A stretch of 20,375 bases of DNA from Lachnospiraceae bacterium UBA7179 (GCA_002491195.1 DKVL01000116.1:1-20375), one strand, 5' to 3'; counted from the stretch's first letter, positions 5,888 through 13,921 are shown. Numbers and translations are program-made. The notes: generated by a model from the letters alone, not told the origin.

Positions 5888-6475
5888 TTAATATCTGTTC
5901 ATCTTATTTTTGTGCATCACATAACCTAATCCAGCTCCCACGCAGCCGCCTATGATGTGCGTCAGCTGCGATATATTGTCACTGGTGACAATCCCACTGT
6001 AGATCTGCCCTCCGATATAGAGCGCTGCGACAAGCACCAACGTGATTGGTATCGTCCCTTCCTTCACACTCGTAAACGGGGACAATAATATGAACGCAAA
6101 CACGACACCACTCGCGCCAAGCAGCTGTATATGCGGGAAAAAGATACAATGAACGATTCCTGTCACCAGCGCTGTCGCAAGAATGACAAACAAAATATTG
6201 GAAGAACCGTACTTTTCCTCCAGCAATGGACCCACGATCAGCAGCATCATGATATTTCCGATAAAATGCTCCCAGTTCGCATGACCAAGCACATGCCCGA
6301 ACAGCCGCACATACGTCAGCGGAGATAACAGTGAAGAGCGATACACGCTGAACAGCGCATTCGTCGTCCATCCTTTCGTGATCCATCCTAATACCAGTGC
6401 CAAAAAGCAGGCCGCCGTAAACCAGATGACGACCGGCGAGTTAAATGAGAACCTGATTTTTCCTTTGTTTTTCAT
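5888..6475 (-). CDS. Rhomboid-family intramembrane serine protease
   Basis: A 195-residue membrane protein with about six hydrophobic segments. The rhomboid landmarks are in order: HANWEHFIGN at 65-74 (H-x-x-x-x-H-x-x-x-N), the catalytic GASG with Ser122, and the catalytic histidine His173 in QLTHIIGG. All catalytic residues are therefore present. Such proteases cut transmembrane substrates inside the bilayer; the substrate is unknown. The ATG at 6473-6475 has AGGAG 6 nt upstream. A TATAAT at 6551-6556 on the minus strand could be its -10 box, with only a weak -35. It converges with the toxin remnant, with only 6 nt between the two stops. Confidence 0.93.
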   Translation of the reverse strand: MKNKGKIRFSFNSPVVIWFTAACFLALVLGWITKGWTTNALFSVYRSSLLSPLTYVRLFGHVLGHANWEHFIGNIMMLLIVGPLLEEKYGSSNILFVILATALVTGIVHCIFFPHIQLLGASGVVFAFILLSPFTSVKEGTIPITLVLVAALYIGGQIYSGIVTSDNISQLTHIIGGCVGAGLGYVMHKNKMNRY

Positions 6476-6569
6476 ACTTTGCTCCTTTTTTCAGTATTTT
6501 TTAATTGACCGAATTTTTTCTCTTCAATATTGACGTTTTCGCAATCCGTTATTATATCACACAAAAACT

Positions 6570-7271
6570 TTATACGAAGTGAAACAAATTCGGAATATCA
6601 CCGCCAAACGTTCTTACTGCCATACGATACATTGCCTTTGCGTGGATGCGGTCGTGCCAGATAAACCGTCGTAGTACTTTCCGCAGCGACCATTCTTCGT
6701 CATAGCTGCCCAGATAGACAGTATTCATCAAAAAATCAGGCTGGGATTCCAGCCGCGCAAAACCTCGCTGCCGGCATTCCACAATCGTTCCCTCGTGGTC
6801 AGTCTCAACACCAATCTCCCCAAAGTAATAATCATTGACATTTTTTGTATGTTCATACATTTCAGATGCCGTGCGGGGAACCTGTCCGTAGAAGGTTTTC
6901 CGGATCGGCAGACAGCTTTTATCCTTGTCAGGAATCGCCTCATACAAACCCAGAAAATCCTGTGCAGATTTTATTGCAAGCGCTTTTAATTCCTTGTATT
7001 CCGCTTCGGAAATAGGCTTTTTTTCTTCCTCGAAAAGAACATCCGAATCCGCATCCGATATCGTAAGCGCAGAAGCTTTCTCCTGTACGATCACTGTCTC
7101 CAAAGAGCCGGTGACTGCTTCTCCCTTCCATTCCAGATAGGATGCAACCTCTCTTGCCATCTTTTGAAGAGCAATATCCTTTGTCTCACCGCGCGTATAT
7201 GCACCAACAAAATTGTTGGCATACATCATACTGTCATTGCCATTGTGCTCCCATACACATCGTATTTTCAT
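6570..7271 (-). CDS. Protein with HicB-like N-terminus and DinB-like C-terminus
   Basis: A 233-residue protein starting at ATG 7269-7271, which has AAAGGAAATC upstream; an in-frame upstream start at 7304 lacks such a site. Residues 1-46 (NNFVGAYTRGETKDIALQKMAREV) resemble the short beta-alpha fold of HicB antitoxins and related DUF1902-type domains. Residues about 88-233 are helical and carry His141 (EMYEHTKNVNDYY) plus H206-x-x-x-H210 (WHDRIHAKAMYR). This is the spacing of the metal triad in DinB/YfiT four-helix bundles, which include thiol transferases. Function is unknown. It lies between the terminator of the blaR1-like gene and the rhomboid gene. No HicA-like toxin is nearby. Confidence 0.65.
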   Translation of the reverse strand: MKIRCVWEHNGNDSMMYANNFVGAYTRGETKDIALQKMAREVASYLEWKGEAVTGSLETVIVQEKASALTISDADSDVLFEEEKKPISEAEYKELKALAIKSAQDFLGLYEAIPDKDKSCLPIRKTFYGQVPRTASEMYEHTKNVNDYYFGEIGVETDHEGTIVECRQRGFARLESQPDFLMNTVYLGSYDEEWSLRKVLRRFIWHDRIHAKAMYRMAVRTFGGDIPNLFHFV

Positions 7272-7331
7272 AACCTTGATTTCCTTTCTTTCCGCAAAAC
7301 ACACAGCTCATTTCCTCATGCACTTATGTGG

Positions 7332-7371
7332 AAAAACAATAGGCTATGGTTTTATCCACAGCCTACTATTG
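7332..7371 (-). terminator. Terminator after the BlaI-M56 operon
   Basis: On the minus strand CAATA-GTA-GGCT-G-TGG pairs with CCA-T-AGCC-TATTG across a 6-nt loop, with a 3-nt bulge and one mismatch, and is followed by TTTTT. It lies about 190 nt beyond the stop of the M56 peptidase gene. The interval 7372-7559 is otherwise non-coding. It contains a 10-bp inverted repeat TTGCTTGAAA (7439-7448 with 7474-7483) of unknown role. Confidence 0.65.
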
Positions 7372-7559
7372 AATAGCAGATTGATTTCTCTGCCGCAGTC
7401 AGGTCGAATTGAACGGAATGGAATAATCTCGATATTTTTTGCTTGAAACTACGATACCACAAAGCATATTGTTTTTCAAGCAATTGAAATAATAAAAATC
7501 AATTCTATCAGCCAATGACGTTCCTTAGACTTCACCCCGACGTCGTCATCCCGATGGCG

Positions 7560-10500
7560 TTACCCCGACGTCGGGAGGTATTTCGTGATCGCCAGAACCT
7601 TGTCATCCTTCATCATCAACGCAAGAAAAACAGGAGGGTTCTCAACGCCGTCCTCGATATTGGCGATCATGATCTCATCAAACGCATCTGTCCAGTGGTC
7701 AGGATATGCCGTCCCGTTCCATGTCGGAAAGCCCTCTGGTTCAAAGCCGATCGTCCGCAGATTGGGGCAGACCGCCAGGACTTCATCCCTTGTCATTCCG
7801 ACTTTCAGACCATTTGCAAGCCGGTGCGACTCGTCCCAGACCGCCCAGGAATAAAGCTCATATCCCCCGTCGGACTGATCCTGCCCCTCGTCAGGCTTTC
7901 CATCAGTATTTCCATAAAGATACTCCACGCCGCCCACCATGACACTGTACCATGTTCCAGAGGCAAGCCCTGGCAGCATTCCGCCTGCCTCATCGTCATA
8001 TTCCTCAACCACTCCACGCCCTGCTGCCTCCTCATAAGACAGGCTTCCTATCTCCGGCACGACAGCGGCGTCCTCCGGAGAAATATCATAATCTGTGACA
8101 CCCGTGGATGATCCGATGATTCCTGATTCCCGCACATACCGGCTGTCCACGACATGGAGCGCCCCATTCTCATAAGCTGCCGTCACCACGATCTCATCCA
8201 TTGACCATTTATTCAAAGCCTCGAAGTGATATTCGATCAGATCCCTTCTGCCATTGTTCACGACCACAGCATCGTAGCTGACGCTCTGGCGCTCCTCCTC
8301 GTCTTCTATACCACCATAATACACGATCAGATTACTGTCCAGGAAAACAGTCTCGTCAACCGCCGCTTCCCCTGTCAATTCCTTCACGGTCAGATGGATA
8401 TGAGGCGTATTGGTTTCCTGAAAAACCTCTGGCGGCATCGACGCCCACTCTGGAAACTCCTTCCCAGCATTCCTGTAAACTACTGTAATGCTGGGATTAT
8501 ATAGATCAATTCCGCCTTGCAGCCCGGAAGCTCCCCCTTCCATATAAGTACACAATTCCTCCGGGGGCATCAGCGGTTCGTAACTGCCGTTTTTCTTCTC
8601 AAACAATGCAGACTCGCCATAATAGTTCGGATCGCTGCTAAAACCATAAAATGCCTGAACCAGAATCTCCCGCACTCCATCGCCGTTGAGATCACAGGTC
8701 TGGACTGCAGGCATTCCCGTTCCAAACTCTTTCGTCTGAAGCAGGTCGCCGTTTCCGAATTCAATCCGGTATGTGCACCTCTCATAATCCGCAATATTTT
8801 TCCGGTATACGCGATCAGCCCGGCCATCCCCGTCATAGTCCTGATTCACAAACTGCTTATACCCATCCCAGTCCGTGCACTCGTCCAGATAACCCGTGTA
8901 ACCATCGTACTCAAAGAGTCCTCCCACAGTTGTGTCATTGTCAAAAATCTTTGCAAACTGCACGCGCTCCCGATTCTGTTCCACGATATAGTATAAATCC
9001 TCCACCATGCCGCTGCCGCTTTCCAGATAGAGAAACTTACCTGGAGCTGCTGCCGTATTGATGCTGCGCAGCGTCACACATTCCGCAGAGCGCCACACTG
9101 TGTAGTCCGGATCGATGCAGTCTGATGTCTGTTTCAGACGTATAAACAGTTCTCCGCCGTGCACAAAAGCATCCCCGCCAAAATCCTGCAGCTGGAGGGT
9201 TTTTGACAAGACATTATAAACATACATCGTCGCCGCATCTGTCGGGTGAAGATAAACCTCGTCTCCCTCCTCCGAGACATACACCTCACAATACAGCCCA
9301 TCCTGTTCATCCAGGCAGCCGAGCTCCCTGAGGCTCACGGAACTGTCGAAACGGTTCTCACTCATATCATAGACAAACAGTCCAAAATAATGGTGAAAAA
9401 TCAATGTATTTTCATCTGCATAATCCAGAACAGGCCCGTCAATGTCACATACCATCTGGTCTGTAATAACTGCCGGTGTAACAGAAACAGTCGCTGCATC
9501 TGGTCTGGCGCTCTCCTCGGTTTGATTTGCAGGCTGCATAGCCTTGTCATTTTCCGCGGAACTATTTGCAACAATATTATTTTCTGCAGTATTATTTTCT
9601 GTAATATTATTTTCCACAATAGTATTTCCTGCAATATCATCCTCCGCAGGATTCTTCTCTGCGGGATTGCTCCCGAGCGCAATTGACACAATGATAAGAA
9701 GCGCCACGATCGGAACGGCAACCAACGCTGCTGTTTTTTTGTAGCGCATGATGTTCTGGATCCGGCACTTTACATTGCCCTCTCCAAAACCAAGCGGTGC
9801 ACCCGCAAAGACCTTTTTCCCGCTTGCCAGATTCAACAATGACGCAGAATACGCCGCCCGCAGGTCTGTACCCATCCTGCGCATCACCGCCTCATCGCAG
9901 GACATCTCCATATCTCGTTCCGATAAGAAAAAAGCACACCACACCAGCGGATTGAACCAGTGCACAGACAATGCCAAAAATGCAAACAGCCGGGAAATAT
10001 GATCCAATCTCCGGATATGTGTCTCCTCGTGGAGCAGAATATAGCGGCGCTCGGTTTCTGACAGCGCCGTCGGCAGATAAATCCGCGGATGCAGCACTCC
10101 CATCACAAATGCAGTTCTGATATAATCGCACAGATATATTCTTTTCTCCGGACTTTTTTCATAAGGCACTACACCGATCAGCTTTCTTTTCAGGCCGATC
10201 ATGCTGGCAGCGCTGTAAATCCACATCACTGCCACTCCCATAATCCAGACAACGCTGCATACCATCTCCTCATCCCACAAGGATTGTGCGCCTCCTGCGC
10301 TATTGCTCATGTCTCCTGCATCCGAGACAGCATATTGGTAATTTGCTCCTGCACTGGTATTCTTTGCGGTCTGTATTGAAACTGTATGATTCTGCGTCTT
10401 GGTCTGCACATTTTCCTGCGGCGCATACCGCATCATTCCCTGCTCTGTAACAACTGCATCAACCACCCGAAACACCGACAATACAGACGAAAAAGAAATC

Positions 10501-10670
10501 GGACACAATAGCCGCAGCAGAACGACGCCCCACAGCAGGTAGCTGAAAATCTTAGGCGCGCGCCGCAGAAACAGCCGTACAAACATGACTGCCACAATCA
10601 CAGCGGCGCCGGTCAGACTCATATTGACAACCATTGAAAAAATCGAAAAGAGCGATCTGCAGATTTCCAT
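7560..10670 (-). CDS. BlaR1-type M56 membrane metallopeptidase with large FG-GAP-containing sensor
   Basis: A 1036-residue protein. Residues 1-335 are the M56 module: hydrophobic segments near 12-36, 44-62, 138-160 and 312-332, zinc motif HEETH at 214-218, and the third ligand region SCDEAV at 257-262 (Glu260). In BlaR1/MecR1 this cytoplasm-facing peptidase is switched on by an external sensor and leads to loss of the BlaI repressor. BlaR1 is about 600 residues and ends in a penicillin-binding domain. Here the outside part is about 700 residues and shows no S-x-x-K/S-x-N pair that I could find. Instead it has a low-complexity Asn/Glu linker (336-376) and two calcium-loop repeats of the FG-GAP/VCBS type (DYDGDGRAD at 611-619, DLNGDGVRE at 660-668). 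Its ATG directly abuts the BlaI stop (TAAATG), so translation is coupled. Confidence 0.9.
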   Translation of the reverse strand: MEICRSLFSIFSMVVNMSLTGAAVIVAVMFVRLFLRRAPKIFSYLLWGVVLLRLLCPISFSSVLSVFRVVDAVVTEQGMMRYAPQENVQTKTQNHTVSIQTAKNTSAGANYQYAVSDAGDMSNSAGGAQSLWDEEMVCSVVWIMGVAVMWIYSAASMIGLKRKLIGVVPYEKSPEKRIYLCDYIRTAFVMGVLHPRIYLPTALSETERRYILLHEETHIRRLDHISRLFAFLALSVHWFNPLVWCAFFLSERDMEMSCDEAVMRRMGTDLRAAYSASLLNLASGKKVFAGAPLGFGEGNVKCRIQNIMRYKKTAALVAVPIVALLIIVSIALGSNPAEKNPAEDDIAGNTIVENNITENNTAENNIVANSSAENDKAMQPANQTEESARPDAATVSVTPAVITDQMVCDIDGPVLDYADENTLIFHHYFGLFVYDMSENRFDSSVSLRELGCLDEQDGLYCEVYVSEEGDEVYLHPTDAATMYVYNVLSKTLQLQDFGGDAFVHGGELFIRLKQTSDCIDPDYTVWRSAECVTLRSINTAAAPGKFLYLESGSGMVEDLYYIVEQNRERVQFAKIFDNDTTVGGLFEYDGYTGYLDECTDWDGYKQFVNQDYDGDGRADRVYRKNIADYERCTYRIEFGNGDLLQTKEFGTGMPAVQTCDLNGDGVREILVQAFYGFSSDPNYYGESALFEKKNGSYEPLMPPEELCTYMEGGASGLQGGIDLYNPSITVVYRNAGKEFPEWASMPPEVFQETNTPHIHLTVKELTGEAAVDETVFLDSNLIVYYGGIEDEEERQSVSYDAVVVNNGRRDLIEYHFEALNKWSMDEIVVTAAYENGALHVVDSRYVRESGIIGSSTGVTDYDISPEDAAVVPEIGSLSYEEAAGRGVVEEYDDEAGGMLPGLASGTWYSVMVGGVEYLYGNTDGKPDEGQDQSDGGYELYSWAVWDESHRLANGLKVGMTRDEVLAVCPNLRTIGFEPEGFPTWNGTAYPDHWTDAFDEIMIANIEDGVENPPVFLALMMKDDKVLAITKYLPTSG
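9565..9665. repeat. Degenerate 15-bp tandem repeat coding for the ENN linker
   Basis: Within the M56 peptidase gene, units resembling TTATTTTCTGCAATA recur with a period near 15 bp. They encode repeats of about five residues (ENNIT, ENNTA, ENNIV) just outside the fourth membrane segment. Such arrays expand and contract by slippage in multiples of five codons, so linker length may vary between strains. Confidence 0.6.
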
Positions 10671-11033
10671 TTACGACTCCCTCCCATTCTCCTCAATGAT
10701 TCTCTTAAGTTCCTCCACGTCCTTGTCCGAGAGTTTTCTGCCCGCGGTAAATGCCGCCAGAAAACAGGGAAGGGAGCCCTGAAAGGTATCCTCGACAAAC
10801 TGCTCGCTCTGCTTTGACAAAAATTCCGATTTCGACACACATGATGTCACTATGCCATTTTCATTCCGAAACAGTCCTCTGTCGCAGATTCTCCGCAGAA
10901 TCGTGTATGTAGTGGACTTTTTCCAGTTGAGCGCCTTTTCACTGAGCTTTGCAAGCTCCCCCGACGACAGTGGTTCCTTGTCCCAGATCAAATCTGCAAA
11001 CTTCATTTCAATCTCGCCTAGTTTGTATTCCAT
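10671..11033 (-). CDS. BlaI/MecI-family transcriptional repressor
   Basis: A 120-residue protein with the BlaI/MecI/CopY winged helix. It starts EYKLGEIEMKFADLIWDKEP, then the helix pair SSGELAKLSEKALNWKKSTTYTILRRICDRGLF, and a C-terminal helical dimerisation part. It should bind its own promoter as a dimer and be removed when the adjacent M56 peptidase is activated. The start codon at 11031-11033 has GGAGGT 8 nt upstream. The stop codon touches the start of the peptidase gene. The promoter carries a TCTAC/GTAGA dyad. No beta-lactamase gene is present in the window, so the regulated targets beyond this operon are unknown. Confidence 0.92.
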   Translation of the reverse strand: MEYKLGEIEMKFADLIWDKEPLSSGELAKLSEKALNWKKSTTYTILRRICDRGLFRNENGIVTSCVSKSEFLSKQSEQFVEDTFQGSLPCFLAAFTAGRKLSDKDVEELKRIIEENGRES

Positions 11034-11055
11034 TATGACAACCTCCGTTCTACTG

Positions 11056-11106
11056 GGAACTGTCCAGAAATATCCTGCGCAAGATGTAGAAGGCAGGAAC
11101 AGTTCC
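11056..11106 (-). other. Leader hairpin of the BlaI-M56 transcript
   Basis: GGAACTGT (11056-11063) pairs with ACAGTTCC (11099-11106), and the inner TCCTGC pairs with GCAGGA just inside. This makes a 14-bp discontinuous stem with a one-sided bulge in the untranslated leader. No T-tract follows. It could affect message stability or translation. Confidence 0.4.
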
Positions 11107-11125
11107 TTGTTGTAAACCTGCCTTT

Positions 11126-11154
11126 ATTCTACAGTGAGTAGACCAAATTGTCAA
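11126..11154 (-). promoter_or_regulatory. BlaI operon promoter with internal operator dyad
   Basis: On the minus strand TTGACA (11149-11154) and TAGAAT (11126-11131) are 17 bp apart. Between and over the -10 box lies the dyad TCTAC-AGTGA-GTAGA (11128-11142). BlaI/MecI operators have the form TACA...TGTA or CTACA...TGTAG in the same position, so this is the likely autoregulatory site. Confidence 0.75.
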
Positions 11155-11185
11155 CAACATTATGCAGACTGATCAGGCAATTATT

Positions 11186-11665
11186 CTAGAGCATGTTTTC
11201 GTATCCCTTACAGACATCCACCCATTTCAGATATCCGGAATATTCCTCCAGCTCCGGTATCGTGAGCTCGATCGCGCTGTTGGAACTGCCACAGGCCGGA
11301 AAAACTGTCTCAAAGCGTTTGAGCGACACATCAAGATACACCTCCACACCCTCGTTCACCGCAAACGGACATACCCCGCCCACCGCATGCCCGACCAGCG
11401 TTTCGACTTCCTCCGGCGAGAGCATCTTCGCCTTTTTACCAAACTGCGCCTTGTATTTTGGATTGTCAATCTTCGCATCACCGGCAGCCACCACCAACAC
11501 TGCATGGTCGTCCACCATGAAGGAAAGTGTCTTCGCGATCCGCTGCGGCTCGCAGTGCAGCGCTGCCGCCGCGAGTTCTACTGTCGCGCTGGACACGTCA
11601 AATTCCTGGATCCTGTCTGCCATCTGATACTGTTCAAAATATGTTTTTACCTTTTCGATTGCCAT
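11186..11665 (-). CDS. YbaK/EbsC-family aminoacyl-tRNA deacylase-like protein
   Basis: A 159-residue single-domain protein of the YbaK/ProX superfamily. Typical features are RIAKTLSFMVDD near 42-53, the FGKKAKMLSPEEVETLVGHAVGGVCPF block near 75-103, VYLDVSL near 109-115, and the late ACGSSNSAIELT segment. YbaK and ProX proteins remove wrongly attached amino acids from tRNA-Pro (Cys or Ala), while other members act on related substrates, so the exact specificity is not certain. The ATG has GGGAGG 7 nt upstream. It is followed by the BlaI promoter and preceded by the ABC permease gene 84 nt away. I see no clear terminator in that gap. Confidence 0.9.
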   Translation of the reverse strand: MAIEKVKTYFEQYQMADRIQEFDVSSATVELAAAALHCEPQRIAKTLSFMVDDHAVLVVAAGDAKIDNPKYKAQFGKKAKMLSPEEVETLVGHAVGGVCPFAVNEGVEVYLDVSLKRFETVFPACGSSNSAIELTIPELEEYSGYLKWVDVCKGYENML

Positions 11666-11749
11666 TTTGTCCTCCCTTAGGTACCACCTGGGTTCCTTCT
11701 TTACAATATGTTGTATACCATAATATTTTCGACTGCTCTGTCTAAAATC

Positions 11750-12391
11750 TTAATATTCCTTTCGCCGAAAGATACAAAGTGTCAGTGGATAAGACAAAAG
11801 CAGCGCTGCAGCAGAACTGCCGAGTATCACAGCCAACCGCAGCAGGTAATCCACATTTGTTGTCACATTGACAAACAGGGAAGCGATACCGATCGCGCAG
11901 AGCAGCGAAATGATCAAAAACGCGATCGTCTTATCCTCGCCGCCCAGATAAAACAATGGAATGAATATGGCTCCGACCAGAAGACTGATGCTGATACCCA
12001 GAGCAAAGATCAGGGAAAGCTCTCTGTACTGCGCAAAGGAATATCCATACAGAAGCCCCGACAGGCCAGTTCCTGCCCCGGCAAAAACAATCCCGACTCC
12101 CAGCCAGAAAATATGGCTCAGAAACAGGCTTTTCACGATATCTGCCCGCTTCACCGGAAGCGTAATCTTATATTTTCCCCACTTTGACGTGCTTTCCCCG
12201 TTGAATACAGCGACCACCGTGTTCACCGAGAATCCTACGATTCCAATCAACACATAATACATGAGATAATACAGACCGGAATCTGTTCCTGCACATACAA
12301 TAGCAAAAATACCAAATAAAAGCATAAAAATGGAAAACGCTTTTGCATTTGCGTATACCATGTAAAAATCATTTTTGAAAATTCCTTTCAT
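11750..12391 (-). CDS. ABC-2 type transporter permease
   Basis: A 213-residue integral membrane protein with about six hydrophobic segments (for example near 18-34, 41-60, 89-112 and 128-150). The loop after the second pair reads FNGESTSKWGKYKITLPVKRADIVKSLF, a pattern common in short ABC-2 permeases encoded with one ATPase and a YtrA-type regulator. Its start codon overlaps the stop of the ATPase gene (ATGA), showing tight coupling. The substrate is unknown; related systems respond to cell-wall-active peptides. Confidence 0.88.
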   Translation of the reverse strand: MKGIFKNDFYMVYANAKAFSIFMLLFGIFAIVCAGTDSGLYYLMYYVLIGIVGFSVNTVVAVFNGESTSKWGKYKITLPVKRADIVKSLFLSHIFWLGVGIVFAGAGTGLSGLLYGYSFAQYRELSLIFALGISISLLVGAIFIPLFYLGGEDKTIAFLIISLLCAIGIASLFVNVTTNVDYLLRLAVILGSSAAALLLSYPLTLCIFRRKEY

Positions 12392-13254
12392 ACCCGCTCC
12401 CCCTTTACCAAAAGCAACATGATCTCATCGACCGAGACATGGTCTACAACACTGTCCCTGTATTTGCGCTGCATCGCCCTGCTGTCAGAAACCAGCACAT
12501 CAATCTGAAAATCCCGCTTTCGATACGCGATGATATCCGCTGGATCTAAGGCAGAAAACTGGCTCTCCCTGCACCGCATGACAGCGTAATTGTATACCAG
12601 ATCATTTCTGGATGCAGTCATCATGATCTTTCCTTCATGGATCAAGCAGATATAGTCCGCAATCTTTTCCAGATCGCTCGTGATATGGGAGGACAACAAG
12701 ACGGAGTGGTCCTCTTCCTGTACAAAGTCAAGAAATACGTCCAGCATGTCATCCCGCATGATCGGATCCAGGCCGCCGGTCGCCTCATCCAGAATCAACA
12801 ACTGCGGGTGATGAGACAGTGCAGCGGCAATCGCCAGCTTCATTGTCATGCCTCTGGAATAGTGTCTGATCTTCTGTTTTGCCGGCAAACGAAACATTTT
12901 CAGATATTCTCCAAACAGCGCGTTGTCCCAGTTTTTGTAAAGTCCCCGCATCACTTTTGACAACTGCTGTGCAGTCCAGTATACAGGAAAGTTATTGCCA
13001 TCGTAGACCACACCGATTTTTTCCCTCATATCTGTGTCTTCGTCCTGCATTTCCCTGCCAAACAGTCTCACAGTGCCACTGTCTCTCATCACTGTGTTCA
13101 GAATACAGCCTATGGTTGTTGTCTTCCCGGCGCCGTTTTCACCGACAAAGCCTAAGACTGCCCCATATGGCAGCGAAAAGGACACGTTATCCAGTGTAAA
13201 ATCCGATTTTGGAAAGGTCTTGGAGACCTGCTGCAGCTCTAAAATATTCTCCAT
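12388..13254 (-). CDS. ABC transporter ATP-binding protein
   Basis: A 288-residue nucleotide-binding subunit. It has Walker A GENGAGKTTT (from residue 38), the signature helix HYSRGMTMKLAIAAAL (131-146, with SRGM in place of LSGGQ), Walker B LLILDEATGGLDP (152-163), and the H-loop His190 in LLSSHIT. The last 80 residues are a regulatory-type extension. This is the pattern of the YtrB/BcrA-like export ATPases. It is the middle gene of a GntR-ATPase-permease operon: the regulator's stop is 1 nt before its ATG, and its own stop overlaps the permease start. Confidence 0.95.
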   Translation of the reverse strand: MENILELQQVSKTFPKSDFTLDNVSFSLPYGAVLGFVGENGAGKTTTIGCILNTVMRDSGTVRLFGREMQDEDTDMREKIGVVYDGNNFPVYWTAQQLSKVMRGLYKNWDNALFGEYLKMFRLPAKQKIRHYSRGMTMKLAIAAALSHHPQLLILDEATGGLDPIMRDDMLDVFLDFVQEEDHSVLLSSHITSDLEKIADYICLIHEGKIMMTASRNDLVYNYAVMRCRESQFSALDPADIIAYRKRDFQIDVLVSDSRAMQRKYRDSVVDHVSVDEIMLLLVKGERV

Positions 13255-13255
13255 A

Positions 13256-13633
13256 TCACTCGTCCTCCTGATAAAATATAGTCAACAGTTCTATCAATTT
13301 CTCCAGTGGAATATTGCTCACCCGCCCAATCTCTGCGGCCGCCTGCAGATGCTCCTCCGCGATGCGCTGCTGTTCCTCCTGATAAAATTCTTTATTCCGG
13401 GCCGCCACAAAGCTTCCCCTTCCCACTGTCGTGTCGATAAATCCATCCCTCTGCAAATCCTCGTAGGCTTTTTGGATGGTGATCACACTGACATGGATTG
13501 ATTTCGCCAGCGCCCGCATGGAGGGAATCGCATCACCAGTCTGCAATTCACCGCTCATGATCATCGCCTTGATCTGTGATGTGATCTGTTCATAAATCGG
13601 TTTGTTGGCATTGTTACTGATAATGATGTCCAC
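13256..13633 (-). CDS. GntR-family regulator, YtrA subfamily
   Basis: A 125-residue protein: winged helix at about 5-72 (PIYEQITSQIKAMIMSGELQ, then SIHVSVITIQKAYEDLQRDGF and the wing GRGSFV) followed by a short helical tail of about 45 residues. That short tail defines the YtrA group, which represses its own operon with ABC transporter genes. The start is a GTG at 13631-13633 with GGAGG 8 nt upstream; no better ATG exists in frame. A TGTAC...GTACA dyad lies at its transcription start region. Confidence 0.92.
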   Translation of the reverse strand: MDIIISNNANKPIYEQITSQIKAMIMSGELQTGDAIPSMRALAKSIHVSVITIQKAYEDLQRDGFIDTTVGRGSFVAARNKEFYQEEQQRIAEEHLQAAAEIGRVSNIPLEKLIELLTIFYQEDE

Positions 13634-13657
13634 CCTTCATTCCTCCGCTTTCTCAAT

Positions 13658-13683
13658 TGTACTTATTGTATATGTACATTATA
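13658..13683 (-). promoter_or_regulatory. Promoter and operator of the GntR-ABC operon
   Basis: On the minus strand a TATAAT (13678-13683) is followed directly by the inverted repeat TGTAC-N11-GTACA (13658-13678), covering the expected transcription start. The -35 region is not close to consensus. A dyad at this place fits autorepression by the YtrA-type protein. Confidence 0.55.
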
Positions 13684-13752
13684 TCATCTTTTTTGTCATA
13701 GTCAAGATACAAAATTTTTCTCTCATATTCCCTCTGTATGGGGCTGTGCAAT

Positions 13753-13846
13753 CGAGTAGGGGAATGTCCTTTTCCCCTACTCGCGCCGGGCACCCGTCAG
13801 CAAAGGAAGCTTGCTTCCTTGATGACATACTTCCTTTAGGTGCCCG
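13753..13846. repeat. Compact multi-hairpin intergenic block
   Basis: Three nested or adjacent perfect stems: CGAGTAGGGGAA with TTCCCCTACTCG (13753-13764 and 13772-13783, 7-nt loop), then CGGGCACC with GGTGCCCG (13787-13794 and 13839-13846). The latter encloses AAGGAAGC with GCTTCCTT (13803-13810 and 13813-13820), itself flanked by GTCA/TGAC. No T-tract follows on either strand, so these are not simple terminators. It lies between the galactanase terminator and the promoter of the GntR-ABC operon. It may be a dispersed genomic repeat or an unrecognised structured RNA. Confidence 0.65.
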
Positions 13847-13850
13847 TGTG

Positions 13851-13888
13851 CATAAAAATAACGGTGAAACCATAACCACGTTTCACCG
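13851..13888 (-). terminator. Rho-independent terminator of the galactanase gene
   Basis: On the minus strand the perfect 9-bp stem CGGTGAAAC / GTTTCACCG (13880-13888 with 13862-13870) with a 9-nt loop is followed by TTATTTTTA. It begins about 33 nt after the galactanase stop codon. Confidence 0.85.
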
Positions 13889-13921
13889 CCATTTTGACTG
13901 AACTATTGTTTTACCATGCTA

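Noticed and set aside
7439..7483. 10-bp inverted repeat TTGCTTGAAA as a terminator
   Set aside because: The loop is 25 nt and no T-tract follows on either strand; kept only as a note in the terminator entry.
7515..9686. Long plus-strand open frames opposite the M56 peptidase gene
   Set aside because: They lack ribosome binding sites and have Arg/Pro/Cys/His-rich shadow composition; the minus strand has clear domains.
11666..11700. T-box-like GGTGGTACC in the leader of the YbaK-like gene, a gene tied to tRNA
   Set aside because: The leader is only about 84 nt, with no stem I, no specifier loop and no competing terminator, so the match is probably chance.
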